Below are positions 48,698 to 59,900 of a stretch of 64,000 nt of DNA, piece by piece. The stretch is taken from the NCBI GenBank assembly GCA_030549495.1, contig JAUIRK010000168.1, positions 620,001-684,000 of the forward strand. Reading direction: 5' to 3'. Numbering within the stretch: position 1 is the first letter of the stretch; the number at the start of each line of letters is the position of its first letter. The position numbers were made by a program, and so were the translations under genes. The notes below the pieces were generated by a model that worked only from the letters and a program-made list of their open reading frames with translations, searched no databases and was not told where the DNA came from. This stretch comes from Nectonema munidae (lineage: Eukaryota; Nematomorpha; Nectonematoida; Nectonematidae).

Positions 48698-51600
48698 TAT
48701 CTTTTCATTTTGTTATTATCTTATGTGAAATATTAATATTTTTTAGAACTGCTTTTTACCTTTTCCAATTCTGTAAGATAATTATTTCTATCTTTTCATT
48801 TTGTTATTATCTTATATGAAATATTAATATTTTTTAGAACTGCTTTTTACCTTTTCCAATTCTGTAAGATAATTATTTCTATCTTTTCATTTTCTTATTA
48901 TCTTATATGAAATATTAATATTTTTTAGAACTGCTTTTTACCTTTTCCAATTCTGTAAGATAATTATTTCTATCTTTTCGTTTTGTTATTCTCTTATGTG
49001 AAATATTAATATTTTTTAGAACTGCTTTTTACCTTTTCCAATTCTGTAAGATAATTATTTCTATCTTTTCGTTTTGTTATTCTCTTATGTGAAATATTAA
49101 TATTTTTTAGAACTGCTTTTTACCTTTTCCAATTCTGTAAGATAATTATTTCTATCTTTTCATTTTGTTTTATCTTATATGATTATTTTTTTGACGCTTT
49201 TTCCAATTCTGTAAGATAATTATTTCTATCTTTTCATTTTGTTATTATCTTATATGAAATATTAATATTTTTCAGAACTGCTTTTTACCTTTTCCAATTC
49301 TGTAAGATAATTATTTCTATCTTTTCATTTTGTTATTCTCTTATGTGAAATATTAATATTTTTTAGAACTGCTTTTTACCTTTTCCAATTCTGTAAGTAA
49401 TTATTTCTATCTTTTCGTTTTGTTATTCTCTTATGTGAAATATTAATATTTTTTAGAACTGCTTTTTACCTTTTCCAATTCTGTAAGATAATTATTTCTA
49501 TCTTTTCGTTTTGTTATTCTCTTATGTGAAATATTAATATTTTTTAGAACAGCTTTTTACCTTTTCCAATTCTGTAAGATAATTATTTCTATCTTTTCAT
49601 TTTGTTATTATCTTATATGAAATATTAATATTTTTTAGAACAACTTTTTACCTTTTCCAATTCTGTAAGATAATTATTTCTATCTTTTCGTTTTGTTATT
49701 CTCTTATGTGAAATATTAATATTTTTTTAGAACAGCTTTTTACCTTTTCCAATTCTGTAAGATAATTATTTCTATCTTTTCATTTTGTTATTATCTTATA
49801 TGAAATATTAATATTTTTTAGAACAACTTTTTACCTTTTCCAATTCTGTAAGATAATTATTTCTATCTTTTCGTTTTGTTATTCTCTTATGTGAAATATT
49901 AATATTTTTTTAGAACAGCTTTTTACCTTTTCCAATTCTGTAAGATAATTATTTCTATCTTTTCGGTTTGTTATTCTCTTATGTGAAATATTAATATTTT
50001 TTAGAACAGCTTTTTACCTTTTCCAATTCTGTAAGATAATTATTTCTATCTTTTCGGTTTGTTATTCTCTTATGTGAAATATTAATATTTTTTAGAACTG
50101 CTTTTTACCTTTTCCAATTCTGTAAGATAATTATTTCTATCTTTTCGTTTTGTTATTCTCTTATGTGAAATATTAATATTTTTTAGAACAACTTTTTACC
50201 TTTTCCAATTCTGTAAGATAATTATTTCTATCTTTTCATTTTGTTATTCTCTTATATGAAATATTAATATTTTTTAGAACAGCTTTTTACCTTTTCCAAT
50301 TCTGTAAGATAATTATTTCTATCTTTTCGTTTTGTTATTCTCTTATGTGAAATATTAATATTTTTAGAACAGCTTTTTACCTTTTCCAATTCTATAAGAT
50401 AATTATTCTATCTTTTCGTTTTGTTATTCTCTTATGTGAAATATTAATATTTTTTAGAACAACTTTTTACCTTTTCCAATTCTGTAAGATAATTATTTCT
50501 ATCTTTTCGTTTTGTTATTCTCTTATATGAAATATTAATATTTTTTAGAACAACTTTTTACCTTTTCCAATTCTGTAAGATAATTATTTCTATCTTTTCG
50601 TTTTGTTATTCTCTTATGTGAAATATTAATATTTTTCAGAACAGCTTTTTACCTTTTCCAATTCTGTAAGATAATTATTTCTATCTTTTCGTTTTGTTAT
50701 TCTCTTATGTGAAATATTAATATTTTTTAGAACAGCTTTTTACCTTTTCCAATTCTGTAAGATAATTATTTCTATCTTTTCGTTTTGTTATTCTCTTATG
50801 TGAAATATTAATATTTTTTTAGAACAACTTTTTACCTTTTCCAATTCTGTAAGATAATTATTTCTATCTTTTCATTTTGTTATTATCTTATATGAAATAT
50901 TAATATTTTTTAGAACAACTTTTTACCTTTTCCAATTCTGTAAGATAATTATTTCTATCTTTTGATTTTGTTATTCCCTTATATGAAATATTAATATTTT
51001 TTAGAACAGCTTTTTACCTTTTCCAATTCTGTAAGATAATTATTTCTATCTTTTCATTTTGTTATTATCTTATATGAAATATTAATATTTTTTAGAACTG
51101 CTTTTACCTTTTCCAATTCTGTAAGATAATTATTTCTATCTTTTCATTTTCTTATTATCTTATATGAAATATTAATATTTTTTAGAACTGCTTTTTACCT
51201 TTTCCAATTCTGTAAGATAATTATTTCTATCTTTTCGTTTTGTTATTCTCTTATGTGAAATATTAATATTTTTTAGAACTGCTTTTTACCTTTTCCAATT
51301 CTGTAAGATAATTATTTCTATCTTTTCGTTTTGTTATTCTCTTATGTGAAATATTAATATTTTTTAGAACTGCTTTTTACCTTTTCCAATTCTGTAAGAT
51401 AATTATTTCTATCTTTTCATTTTGTTATTATCTTATATGAAATATTAATATTTTTTAGAACTGCTTTTTACCTTTTCCAATTCTGTAAGATAATTATTTC
51501 TATCTTTTCATTTTGTTATTATCTTATATGAAATATTAATATTTTTCAGAACTGCTTTTTACCTTTTCCAATTCTGTAAGATAATTATTTCTATCTTTTC

Positions 51601-53966
51601 ATTTTGTTATTCTCTTATGTGAAATATTAATATTTTTTAGAACTGCTTTTTACCTTTTCCAATTCTGTAAGATAATTATTTCTATCTTTTCGTTTTGTTA
51701 TTCTCTTATGTGAAATATTAATATTTTTTAGAACTGCTTTTTACCTTTTCCAATTCTGTAAGATAATTATTTCTATCTTTTCGTTTTGTTATTCTCTTAT
51801 GTGAAATATTAATATTTTTTAGAACTGCTTTTTACCTTTTCCAATTCTGTAAGATAATTATTTCTATCTTTTCATTTTGTTATTATCTTATATGAAATAT
51901 TAATATTTTTTAGAACAACTTTTTACCTTTTCCAATTCTGTAAGATAATTATTTCTATCTTTTCGTTTTGTTATTCTCTTATGTGAAATATTAATATTTT
52001 TTAGAACAGCTTTTTACCTTTTCCAATTCTGTAAGATAATTATTTCTATCTTTTCATTTTGTTATTATCTTATATGAAATATTAATATTTTTTAGAACAA
52101 CTTTTTACCTTTTACAATTCTGTAAGATAATTATTTCTATCTTTTCGTTTTGTTATTCTCTTATGTGAAATATTAATATTTTTTAGAACAGCTTTTTACC
52201 TTTTCCAATTCTGTAAGATAATTATTTCTATCTTTTCGTTTTGTTATTCTCTTATGTGAAATATTAATATTTTTTAGAACAGCTTTTTACCTTTTCCAAT
52301 TCTGTAAGATAATTATTTCTATCTTTTCGGTTTGTTATTCTCTTATGTGAAATATTAATATTTTTTAGAACTGCTTTTTACCTTTTCCAATTCTGTAAGA
52401 TAATTATTTCTATCTTTTCGTTTTGTTATTCTCTTATGTGAAATATTAATATTTTTTAGAACAACTTTTTACCTTTTCCAATTCTGTAAGATAATTATTT
52501 CTATCTTTTCATTTTGTTATTCTCTTATATGAAATATTAATATTTTTTAGAACAGCTTTTTACCTTTTCCAATTCTGTAAGATAATTATTTCTATCTTTT
52601 CGTTTTGTTATTCTCTTATGTGAAATATTAATATTTTTAGAACAGCTTTTTACCTTTTCCAATTCTGTAAGATAATTATTCTATCTTTTCGTTTTGTTAT
52701 TCTCTTATGTGAAATATTAATATTTTTTAGAACAACTTTTTACCTTTTCCAATTCTGTAAGATAATTATTTCTAACTTTTCGTTTTGTTATTCTCTTATA
52801 TGAAATATTAATATTTTTTAGAACAACTTTTTACCTTTTCCAATTCTGTAAGATAATTATTTCTATCTTTTCGTTTTGTTATTCTCTTATGTGAAATATT
52901 AATATTTTTCAGAACAGCTTTTTACCTTTTCCAATTCTGTAAGATAATTATTTCTATCTTTTCGTTTTGTTATTCTCTTATGTGAAATATTAATATTTTT
53001 TAGAACAGCTTTTTACCTTTTCCAATTCTGTAAGATAATTATTTCTATCTTTTCGTTTTGTTATTCTCTTATGTGAAATATTAATATTTTTTAGAACAAC
53101 TTTTTACCTTTTCCAATTCTGTAAGATAATTATTTCTATCTTTTCATTTTGTTATTATCTTATATGAAATATTAATATTTTTTAGAACAACTTTTTACCT
53201 TTTCCAATTCTGTAAGATAATTATTTCTATCTTTTGATTTTGTTATTCCCTTATATGAAATATTAATATTTTTTAGAACAGCTTTTTACCTTTTCCAATT
53301 CTGTAAGATAATTATTTCTATCTTTTCATTTTGTTATTATCTTATATGAAATATTAATATTTTTTAGAACTGCTTTTTACCTTTTCCAATTCTGTAAGAT
53401 AATTATTTCTATCTTTTCATTTTCTTATTATCTTATATGAAATATTAATATTTTTTAGAACTGCTTTTTACCTTTTCCAATTCTGTAAGATAATTATTTC
53501 TATCTTTTCGTTTTGTTATTCTCTTATGTGAAATATTAATATTTTTTAGAACTGCTTTTTACCTTTTCCAATTCTGTAAGATAATTATTTCTATCTTTTC
53601 GTTTTGTTATTCTCTTATGTGAAATATTAATATTTTTTAGAACTGCTTTTTACCTTTTCCAATTCTGTAAGATAATTATTTCTATCTTTTCATTTTGTTA
53701 TTATCTTATATGAAATATTAATATTTTTTAGAACTGCTTTTTACCTTTTCCAATTCTGTAAGATAATAATTATTTCTATCTTTTCATTTTGTTATTATCT
53801 TATATGAAATATTAATATTTTTCAGAACTGCTTTTTACCTTTTCCAATTCTGTAAGATAATTATTTCTATCTTTTCGTTTTGTTATTCTTTTATGTGAAA
53901 TATTAATATTTTTTAGAACTGCTTTTTACCTTTTCCAATTCTGTAAGATAATTATTTCTATCTTTT
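48698..53966. repeat. 91-bp satellite array, about 58 units, with higher-order structure
   Basis: The word AGAACTGCTTTTTACC and its variants (ACAGC, ACAAC) recur every 91 bp, e.g. at 48,746, 48,837 and 48,928. Units end ...CTATCTTTTC(A/G)TTTTGTTATT. Diagnostic variants recur at long range. The TTTCTTATTA variant occurs at 48,891, 51,148 and 53,421 (spacing 2,257 and 2,273 bp). The TTTTGATTTTG...CCC variant occurs at about 50,964 and 53,236 (2,272 bp). The second-level repeat is therefore about 25 monomers. One monomer near 49,166-49,215 is about 18 bp short and is not repeated in the next higher-order copy. No ORF or stem-rich structure was evident. Confidence 0.97.
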
Positions 53967-54090
53967 TGTTTAACTTTATATTTAGCTTTTTCTATCTTTT
54001 GAGATATACACATTTGTTCTCATCTTACATTTTTGTTAGTGTTTCCTTTACACTTATTTTCTTAATTATTATAACTTTTTATAGTGTCAA

Positions 54091-55375
54091 ATGGAAAGGT
54101 ACTCTAATATTTTATTAAATATGAATGCATGTTTAAATAGTCTAAATTCAGAGAAGAACTTTGATGCCAAAATATTCTCTTTAAAAAAATATATACACCA
54201 TCATAAAAATATATTAACAGTACCTCTTCCCACTTTTGAACCAAATATGTATTCGACTACTCTTGATTTTAACTCTAAACACATTTTAGACACGTTTAAT
54301 ATGGACACAAACTACATTCCCTTAACCACTAAAGGAGATGGGAACTGTTTGTTTAATTCCATTTCTATATTCTTTCATGATAATGAAAATTATTCTATTA
54401 TATACCGCATTTTAACAGCATTTGAATTAGTTGAAAACTATGAAAAATATAGGAATGAAGAGTATAATAAAGTATGCAGTTTAGAAGATGCAGTTTATGG
54501 TGCATGTTCAAATTACGGTTGGGGGTCGTTCACAATTGACGTCAACTAAAACGGGGGGGGGGGGGGGGGGGGGTATCCAAAGTTGACATAAGTCGATTTT
54601 GTTAAGTGATAATATATCTAAAAGTTGACATGGGGGGGGGGGGGGGGGGGGTTCAAATTTATAAAAAAAATGTTGACGTCAATTGTGAACGACCTCTTGG
54701 TCTAATGTTTTCACGATAAGTGCTCTTTCAAATGTTCTAAAAAAACCAATTAGATTAGTATATCCACCGTATAATTCAATTGATGATGTTGCTCATTTGA
54801 TATTAAATACAATCATTTTACCTCTTGAGTTTAACTCGAAGAAAATTTCTTCGTTTGATAACATAAAAATTTTATTTACATCTACTAATTTCAAAAAAAA
54901 TTATCCTTCATTTCCAAACCACTTTGTTCCTTTGGTTAAATGCGAAAAATATGTTTCTTCCGTATTCAGAAATAAAGATCAATTAGTTCCCATAGAAGAG
55001 TTGGTTAAAAAAGATAAAATTTTGCTTGAATGTCACTCCGATGATATTAATAACAGAAATTGTGAGTCATTAAAAGCCGTGGCTGGTAAATCAATTTATT
55101 ATGAGCACAGTTACGCTTGTGTATATACTCAATCAGATAAAACAAATTCGTTTATCAAAATAGAAGAATTTTTATCTAGAAATGATTGGTTTGAATTTAT
55201 TTATAACACATCTCTTCCATATGATAATGTTCCATTGGGGTGTAAAGAAAATATATGTTTCCTCGTTAAAAAGACTTCTCAAAATAAGAATAAATTTTTC
55301 GATGACTGTGGTGCCTGGACTAAAAACTCAACAGTGCCGGTTTTTTACCCTGGTTTTCTTCCTTTGAAGAATTAA
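54091..55375 (+). pseudogene. OTU-family cysteine protease gene, split by a MITE
   Basis: The start ATG is at 54,091, about 125 bp after the satellite ends. Residues 1-70 have no recognised domain. The OTU signature is LTTKGDGNCLFNSISIFF (about 54,322-54,375), with Asp and nucleophile Cys intact. The frame is then broken after YGWGS by an inserted MITE (54,524-54,694) and resumes as SNVFTISALSNVLKKPIRLV, YPPYNSIDDVAH and the catalytic-His region PSFPNHFVPLV (about 54,910-54,945). A C-terminal region of about 140 aa includes FDDCGAWT and ends at 55,375. OTU domains are deubiquitinating cysteine proteases and are also carried by some Helitrons and LINEs, so this may be a mobile-element gene. 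With the MITE in place it would need splicing or readthrough to make a whole enzyme. I infer it is non-functional as a single protein. Confidence 0.85.
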
Positions 55376-55396
55376 AAGGTTTTTACGGTTAAGTAA
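54290..55396. repeat. Left arm of 1.1-kb inverted repeat (OTU palindrome)
   Basis: It matches 55,825-56,916 in reverse complement almost base for base. The encoded C-terminal proteins (192 aa) differ at only two residues. Arm homology begins at ACACGTTTAATATGG (54,290) and ends at GGTTAAGTAA (55,396). Confidence 0.96.
54524..54694. mobile_element. MITE inserted in the OTU gene (left arm)
   Basis: The ends are GGTCGTTCACAATTGACGTC and its perfect complement GACGTCAATTGTGAACGACC. The interior has two long G runs (about 21 and 20) and short GTTGACAT-like words. Comparison with the uninterrupted relic at 44.1 kb (GGCTGGTCGAATGC) shows it entered at GGTTGG|TCTAATG, with TTGG repeated on both sides as a possible target duplication. 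The superfamily is not clear. Confidence 0.88.
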
Positions 55397-55824
55397 AAAT
55401 TCCGCTTCTCTAGCGACGCGATTCTACGTGGTTAGTAATCAAGCTATCACTAGACAATAAGTTTGTTTCCCAAATTGGGAGCGTTCGCGTTAGGATTGTA
55501 TCTTTCACTCAGTTGTATTTATATATTGTCACATAAATTCTTGTAAAATAATATATATTACAAGGTATAGCTATTCTTTTGTAACAAGAGCCGATAGGTG
55601 TTTAGTGGGATGGAAAGTCCAGTTAGACTTGGACTCAGCATTCCGGGCGGGCCACGATATCCGAAAGGATGGGTGCGAACGTCACAAAACAACTTAACAA
55701 CTAACTCAACTAATAAGTTTTCTTATGTAGTAAATTCTGATAACAGTTTATCTTTTGTCAGGGTTAACCACCTTGACGAATCAAATGTAATTTATGTTTA
55801 ACCATCTTATTTAACCAACTTGGA
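55397..55824. other. 428-bp spacer of the OTU palindrome
   Basis: Unique sequence not repeated elsewhere in the window. It contains a short frame (55,598-55,801) starting MFSGMESPVRLGLSIPGG with no recognised domain, and a GC-richer core (55,600-55,690) that folds well on paper. Its flanks are AT-rich. Confidence 0.7.
55592..55690 (+). ncRNA. Candidate structured RNA in the palindrome spacer
   Basis: Hand folding gives a closing stem GTTTAGTG (55,600-55,607) with CACAAAAC (55,683-55,690; one A-A mismatch). Hairpin one is GGATG/CATTCC (55,608-55,612 with 55,639-55,644) carrying an inner stem AGTCCA/TGGACT (55,616-55,621 with 55,630-55,635). Hairpin two is CAC...GTG (55,653-55,655 with 55,673-55,675) topped by ATCC-GAAA-GGAT, a GNRA tetraloop (55,659-55,670). 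It is followed by single-stranded CGAACGT. The local GC content is far above the window. Hammerhead (no CUGANGA core) and HDV-type (no second P2 strand) were tested and do not fit. Function unknown. Confidence 0.4.
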
Positions 55825-55845
55825 TTACTTAACCGTAAAAACCTT

Positions 55846-56913
55846 TTAATTCTTCAAAGGAAGAAAACCAGGGTAAAAAACCGGCACTGTTGAGTTTTTA
55901 GTCCAGGCACCACAGTCATCGAAAAATTTATTCTTATTTTGAGAAGTCTTTTTAACGAGGAAACATATATTTTCTTTACACCCCAATGGAACATTATCAT
56001 ATGGAAGAGATGTGTTATAAATAAATTCAAACCAATCATTTCTAGATAAAAATTCTTCTATTTTGATAAACGAATTTGTTTTATCTGATTGAGTATATAC
56101 ACAAGCGTAACTGTGCTCATAATAAATTGATTTACCAGCCACGGCTTTTAATGACTCACAATTTCTGTTATTAATATCATCGGAGTGACATTCAAGCAAA
56201 ATTTTATCTTTTTTAACCAACTCTTCTATGGGAACTAATTGATCTTTATTTCTGAATACGGAAGAAACATGTTTTTCGCATTTAACCAAAGGAACAAAGT
56301 GGTTTGGAAATGAAGGATAATTTTTTTTGAAATTAGTAGATGTAAATAAAATTTTTATGTTATCAAACGAAGAAATGTTCTTCGAGTTAAACTCAAGAGG
56401 TAAAATGATTGTATTTAATATCAAATGAGCAACATCATCAATTGAATTATACGGTGGATATACTAATCTAATTGGTTTTTTTAGAACATTTGAAAGAGCA
56501 CTTATCGTGAAAACATTAGACCAAGAGGTCGTTCACAATTGACGTCAACATTTTTTTGATAAATTTGAACCCCCCCCCCCTCATGTCAACTTTTAGATAT
56601 ATTATCACTTAACAAAATCGACTTATGTCAACTTTGGATACCCCCCCTCCCCCGTTTTAGTTGACGTCAATTGTGAACGACCCCCAACCGTAATTTGAAC
56701 ATGCACCATAAACTGCATCTTCTAAACTGCATACTTTATTATACTCTTCATTCCTATATTTTTCATAGTTTTCAACTAATTCAAATGCTGTTAAAATGCG
56801 GTATATAATAGAATAATTTTCATTATCATGAAAGAATATAGAAATGGAATTAAACAAACAGTTCCCATCTCCTTTAGTGGTTAAGGGAATGTAGTTTGTG
56901 TCCATATTAAACG
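55846..56913 (-). pseudogene. Second OTU gene copy, N-terminally truncated, minus strand
   Basis: The minus-strand frame 56,920-56,657 starts at TFNMDTNYIPLTTKGDGNC, retaining the OTU Asp and Cys, and stops inside the MITE. The frame 56,424-55,846 carries the C-terminal half (PSFPNHFVPLVKCEKHVSS ... FLPLKN). It differs from the plus copy by Lys to Asn and Tyr to His only. It has no promoter-proximal sequence of the other copy, because the arm begins inside the gene. Confidence 0.85.
56527..56682. mobile_element. MITE inserted in the OTU gene (right arm)
   Basis: Same element and same insertion point as in the left arm. Its C runs are shorter (7+5 interrupted by T, and 11), making it 156 bp instead of 171 bp. 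It was therefore present before the inverted duplication. Confidence 0.9.
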
Positions 56914-56939
56914 TGTGCATATTTATTTTTCAGCAAAAT

Positions 56940-59900
56940 TTTGACATTATCTGTACTTAACTTTATAACTTAGAATCTATATTATACAATACCTTGAAAA
57001 TTTATAATTATATACAGTTTGGAACGCATAACACTTTATATATTTATTTTTTTCAATAATCATGGCTACTTTTTAGAAAATGTCAATCAAAATTTTGATT
57101 AATCAAAAATATATCTAATAATATATTCCTTCAAATTTTACATAAAATATATGTTTTTATACAAAATCGGTCATGTTGTTTTCATTTCTGCACTCATTTT
57201 TTACATTTAGGATTTGAAAATACCTATAATTGTTAATCAAATTTGCGGTTTTATACCAAATCGATCATGTTGTTTTCATTTCTGGACTCTACATATAGGA
57301 TTTGAAAATACCTATAAGTATTAATCAAATTTGCGGTTTACTTCTGAAAATTGTCTCCAAAAACATTATCAACCATGCTGTTTTCATTTCTGAACTCATT
57401 TTTCACGTTTAGAGGTTTTAAATATCAGTCAAAATTTGCGGTTTACTTTTAAAAGCTATCCAAAAATATTCTCTCAATTTTACATGAAATATTTGTTTTT
57501 ATACTAAATCGATCATGCTGTTTTCATTTTTGAACTCATTTTTTACATATAGGATTTGAAAATACCTATAAGTATTAATCAAAATTGCGGTTTCTTCTGA
57601 AAATTATCTCCAAAAATATTCTCTTGAAATATATGTTTTTATACCAAATCAACCATGCTGTTTTCATTTCTGAACTCATTTTTTACATTTAGCATGTGAA
57701 AATACCTATAAGTGTTAATCAAATTTGCGGTTTACTTTTAAAAATTGTCTCCAAAAACATTCATTCAAATTTTACAATTAAATATATGTTTTTATACCAA
57801 ATCAACCATGCTAGTTTCATTTATGGACTCAATTTTTGCAGTTTGAATTTGAAAATACATATAAGTATCAATTAAATTTGCGTTTAGTTCTAAAATTTGT
57901 TTTTATAGCAAATAGATCATGATGATTCCATTACTGAACACAGTTTTCCCATTTAGAGGTTTTACTGCTAGTGTCAATCAAATTTGCAGTTTATGTCTGA
58001 AAACTATATCCCAAAATATTCTCTCTAATTTTAAATGAAATATATGTTTTTATACCAATTCGACCATGATAATTTTTATTTCTGAAATCATTTTTTAAAA
58101 TATCTGAAAGCTTGAATATGATTTGCGGTTTACTTCTAGATACTGTCTTCAAAAATATTTTCAAAAAAATAAAATATCTGTTTTATACCAAATCGACTAT
58201 GCTTATTTTATTTCTGTACTTGATTTTGGATAATACAGTTAAAAAATATCTCGAAGTGACAATTGAATTAGTAATGTATGCCTGAAAATCAGTTCTGTAA
58301 AAAAATTTCAAAAAATGGCTGCATATTAGGTATATAGTAAAAATATACTTTTTTTTTGTATATTTTGGCTTATAATACTTTCTACAATCATCTTGAGTAT
58401 GAAATATTTATTAAAAAAAATAAAACATTATAAAATCTTTTGAAAATTTGTATGAGAGAAGGAACCAAGTTGAAAACTAATTGAAAAGAAAACATGTGAT
58501 CAAAACAAATAATTAAAAAAAATATGTATCTTGACTAAATGGAAGATCTACAATGTTCTAATGAACTAGGAAGTGGTTTAATTATATAATATTAGATGCT
58601 TCAAAAAAGATTTTGACTGTGAAAAAGAAAATTTGTATGAGAGAAGGAACCAAGTTGAAAACTAATTGAAAAGAAAACATGTGATCAAAACAATTAATTA
58701 AAAAAAATATGTATCTTGACTAAATGGAAGATCTACAATGTTCTAATGAACTAGGAAGTGGTTTAATTATATAATATTAGATGCTTCAAAAAAGATTTTG
58801 ACTGTGAAAAAGAAGTTCCTCTCTTACAAATGAAAAATATTTAAATCTATAGCTTATCATCTAGGATTACAGTTAACATTTAGCTAAGATGGGTAGGAAA
58901 TCTGAAAATTTAGAATAGGTCAGATTTATCAAAAATGCCACAGATGCCAATATATGAGAATTTAGTCACTATCAAGATATTTTTAATTTAAATTGAATTT
59001 GTCCATCTTTTTCCTTTTGCGTCAAAGAAATAATTTTTTAGATGAAGAACGTGGACAACTTTTTGTAATTGAACAATCAATATCACCAATGATTCATCAG
59101 AAAAAAACCTTTGAAATAAGATTGGTTGACAAATATTCAGGCCTGATAATAAAATACACGATACTGATAAAAAAGACAGATCATCCAGAAGATTCTTTAA
59201 TCAAAATGCTTTGAGAGAGGAAAAAAGTAATTTTATCATTATAAAAAAAATTTCGAACAGACATTGCAGAATATAAATTTCTAATGAAAATAGAGCTACC
59301 AAGAAAGGATCATCATGGAATGAATAGCAAAATTACGCACTGTAAATTATAATATGACGTAGAGACTACGAGCCGATATCGAAATTGTAGCCAAAAAGAT
59401 GGAGGTCCTAACGAGTTACATAAGTTACTGTAGAATGAAATATTTTGAATGAATTAAACATCTAAAGTTGGTTTATTAAATAAATTAAAAAAATAATTAC
59501 CAGAGAAATGCTGCAAGTAGAAGTTATTTTTATGTTTATATATTTGACATTGATTTACAGGTTTAATCCATTTTTTGACAGGTTTTATTGATTTCATAAA
59601 AAATGAATATCACCATTAAATTCTGCATAGTTGAAATGTATAAAAAACTTTTTATAAGAATAAAAATTTTAATTTTGACATGGGCTGTCATATTTAAATT
59701 ATTTTGTCAGTTTTGACTAATATTTATAAAAAAAAAATAGGAGTATAACCAGTAAACACAGCCTACTTGAAAATGGGATATGTGTGTAAAATGCCATACA
59801 CGGTAAACTTCATCATCTCCCTATACTTTCTATTAAACGTAATTCTCTAATTCAAAAAACCGTCTCTGATTCTTTCTTTTTGGGATAAATCAATTTTTAG

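Larger units (their letters stand above)
55825..56916. repeat. Right arm of 1.1-kb inverted repeat (OTU palindrome)
   Basis: Reverse complement of 54,290-55,396. It lacks the first roughly 67 codons of the OTU gene. It ends at 56,916, and the large repeat family begins about 40 bp beyond. The arms differ mainly in homopolymer length inside the MITE. Confidence 0.96.

Noticed and set aside
48698..53966. CRISPR-like array of regular repeats
   Set aside because: The 91-bp units are nearly identical along their whole length, with no unique spacers, and the setting is animal DNA. It is a satellite.
54553..54651. G-quadruplex regulatory sites in the OTU gene
   Set aside because: The G runs are single homopolymers inside a MITE and differ in length between arms. 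Slippage or sequencing error is the simpler reading.
55592..55690. Hammerhead or HDV-type ribozyme in the palindrome spacer
   Set aside because: No CUGANGA plus GAAA core on either strand. An HDV-like fold gives P1, P3 and P4 candidates and a CGAA joiner, but no sequence pairs as the second P2 strand.
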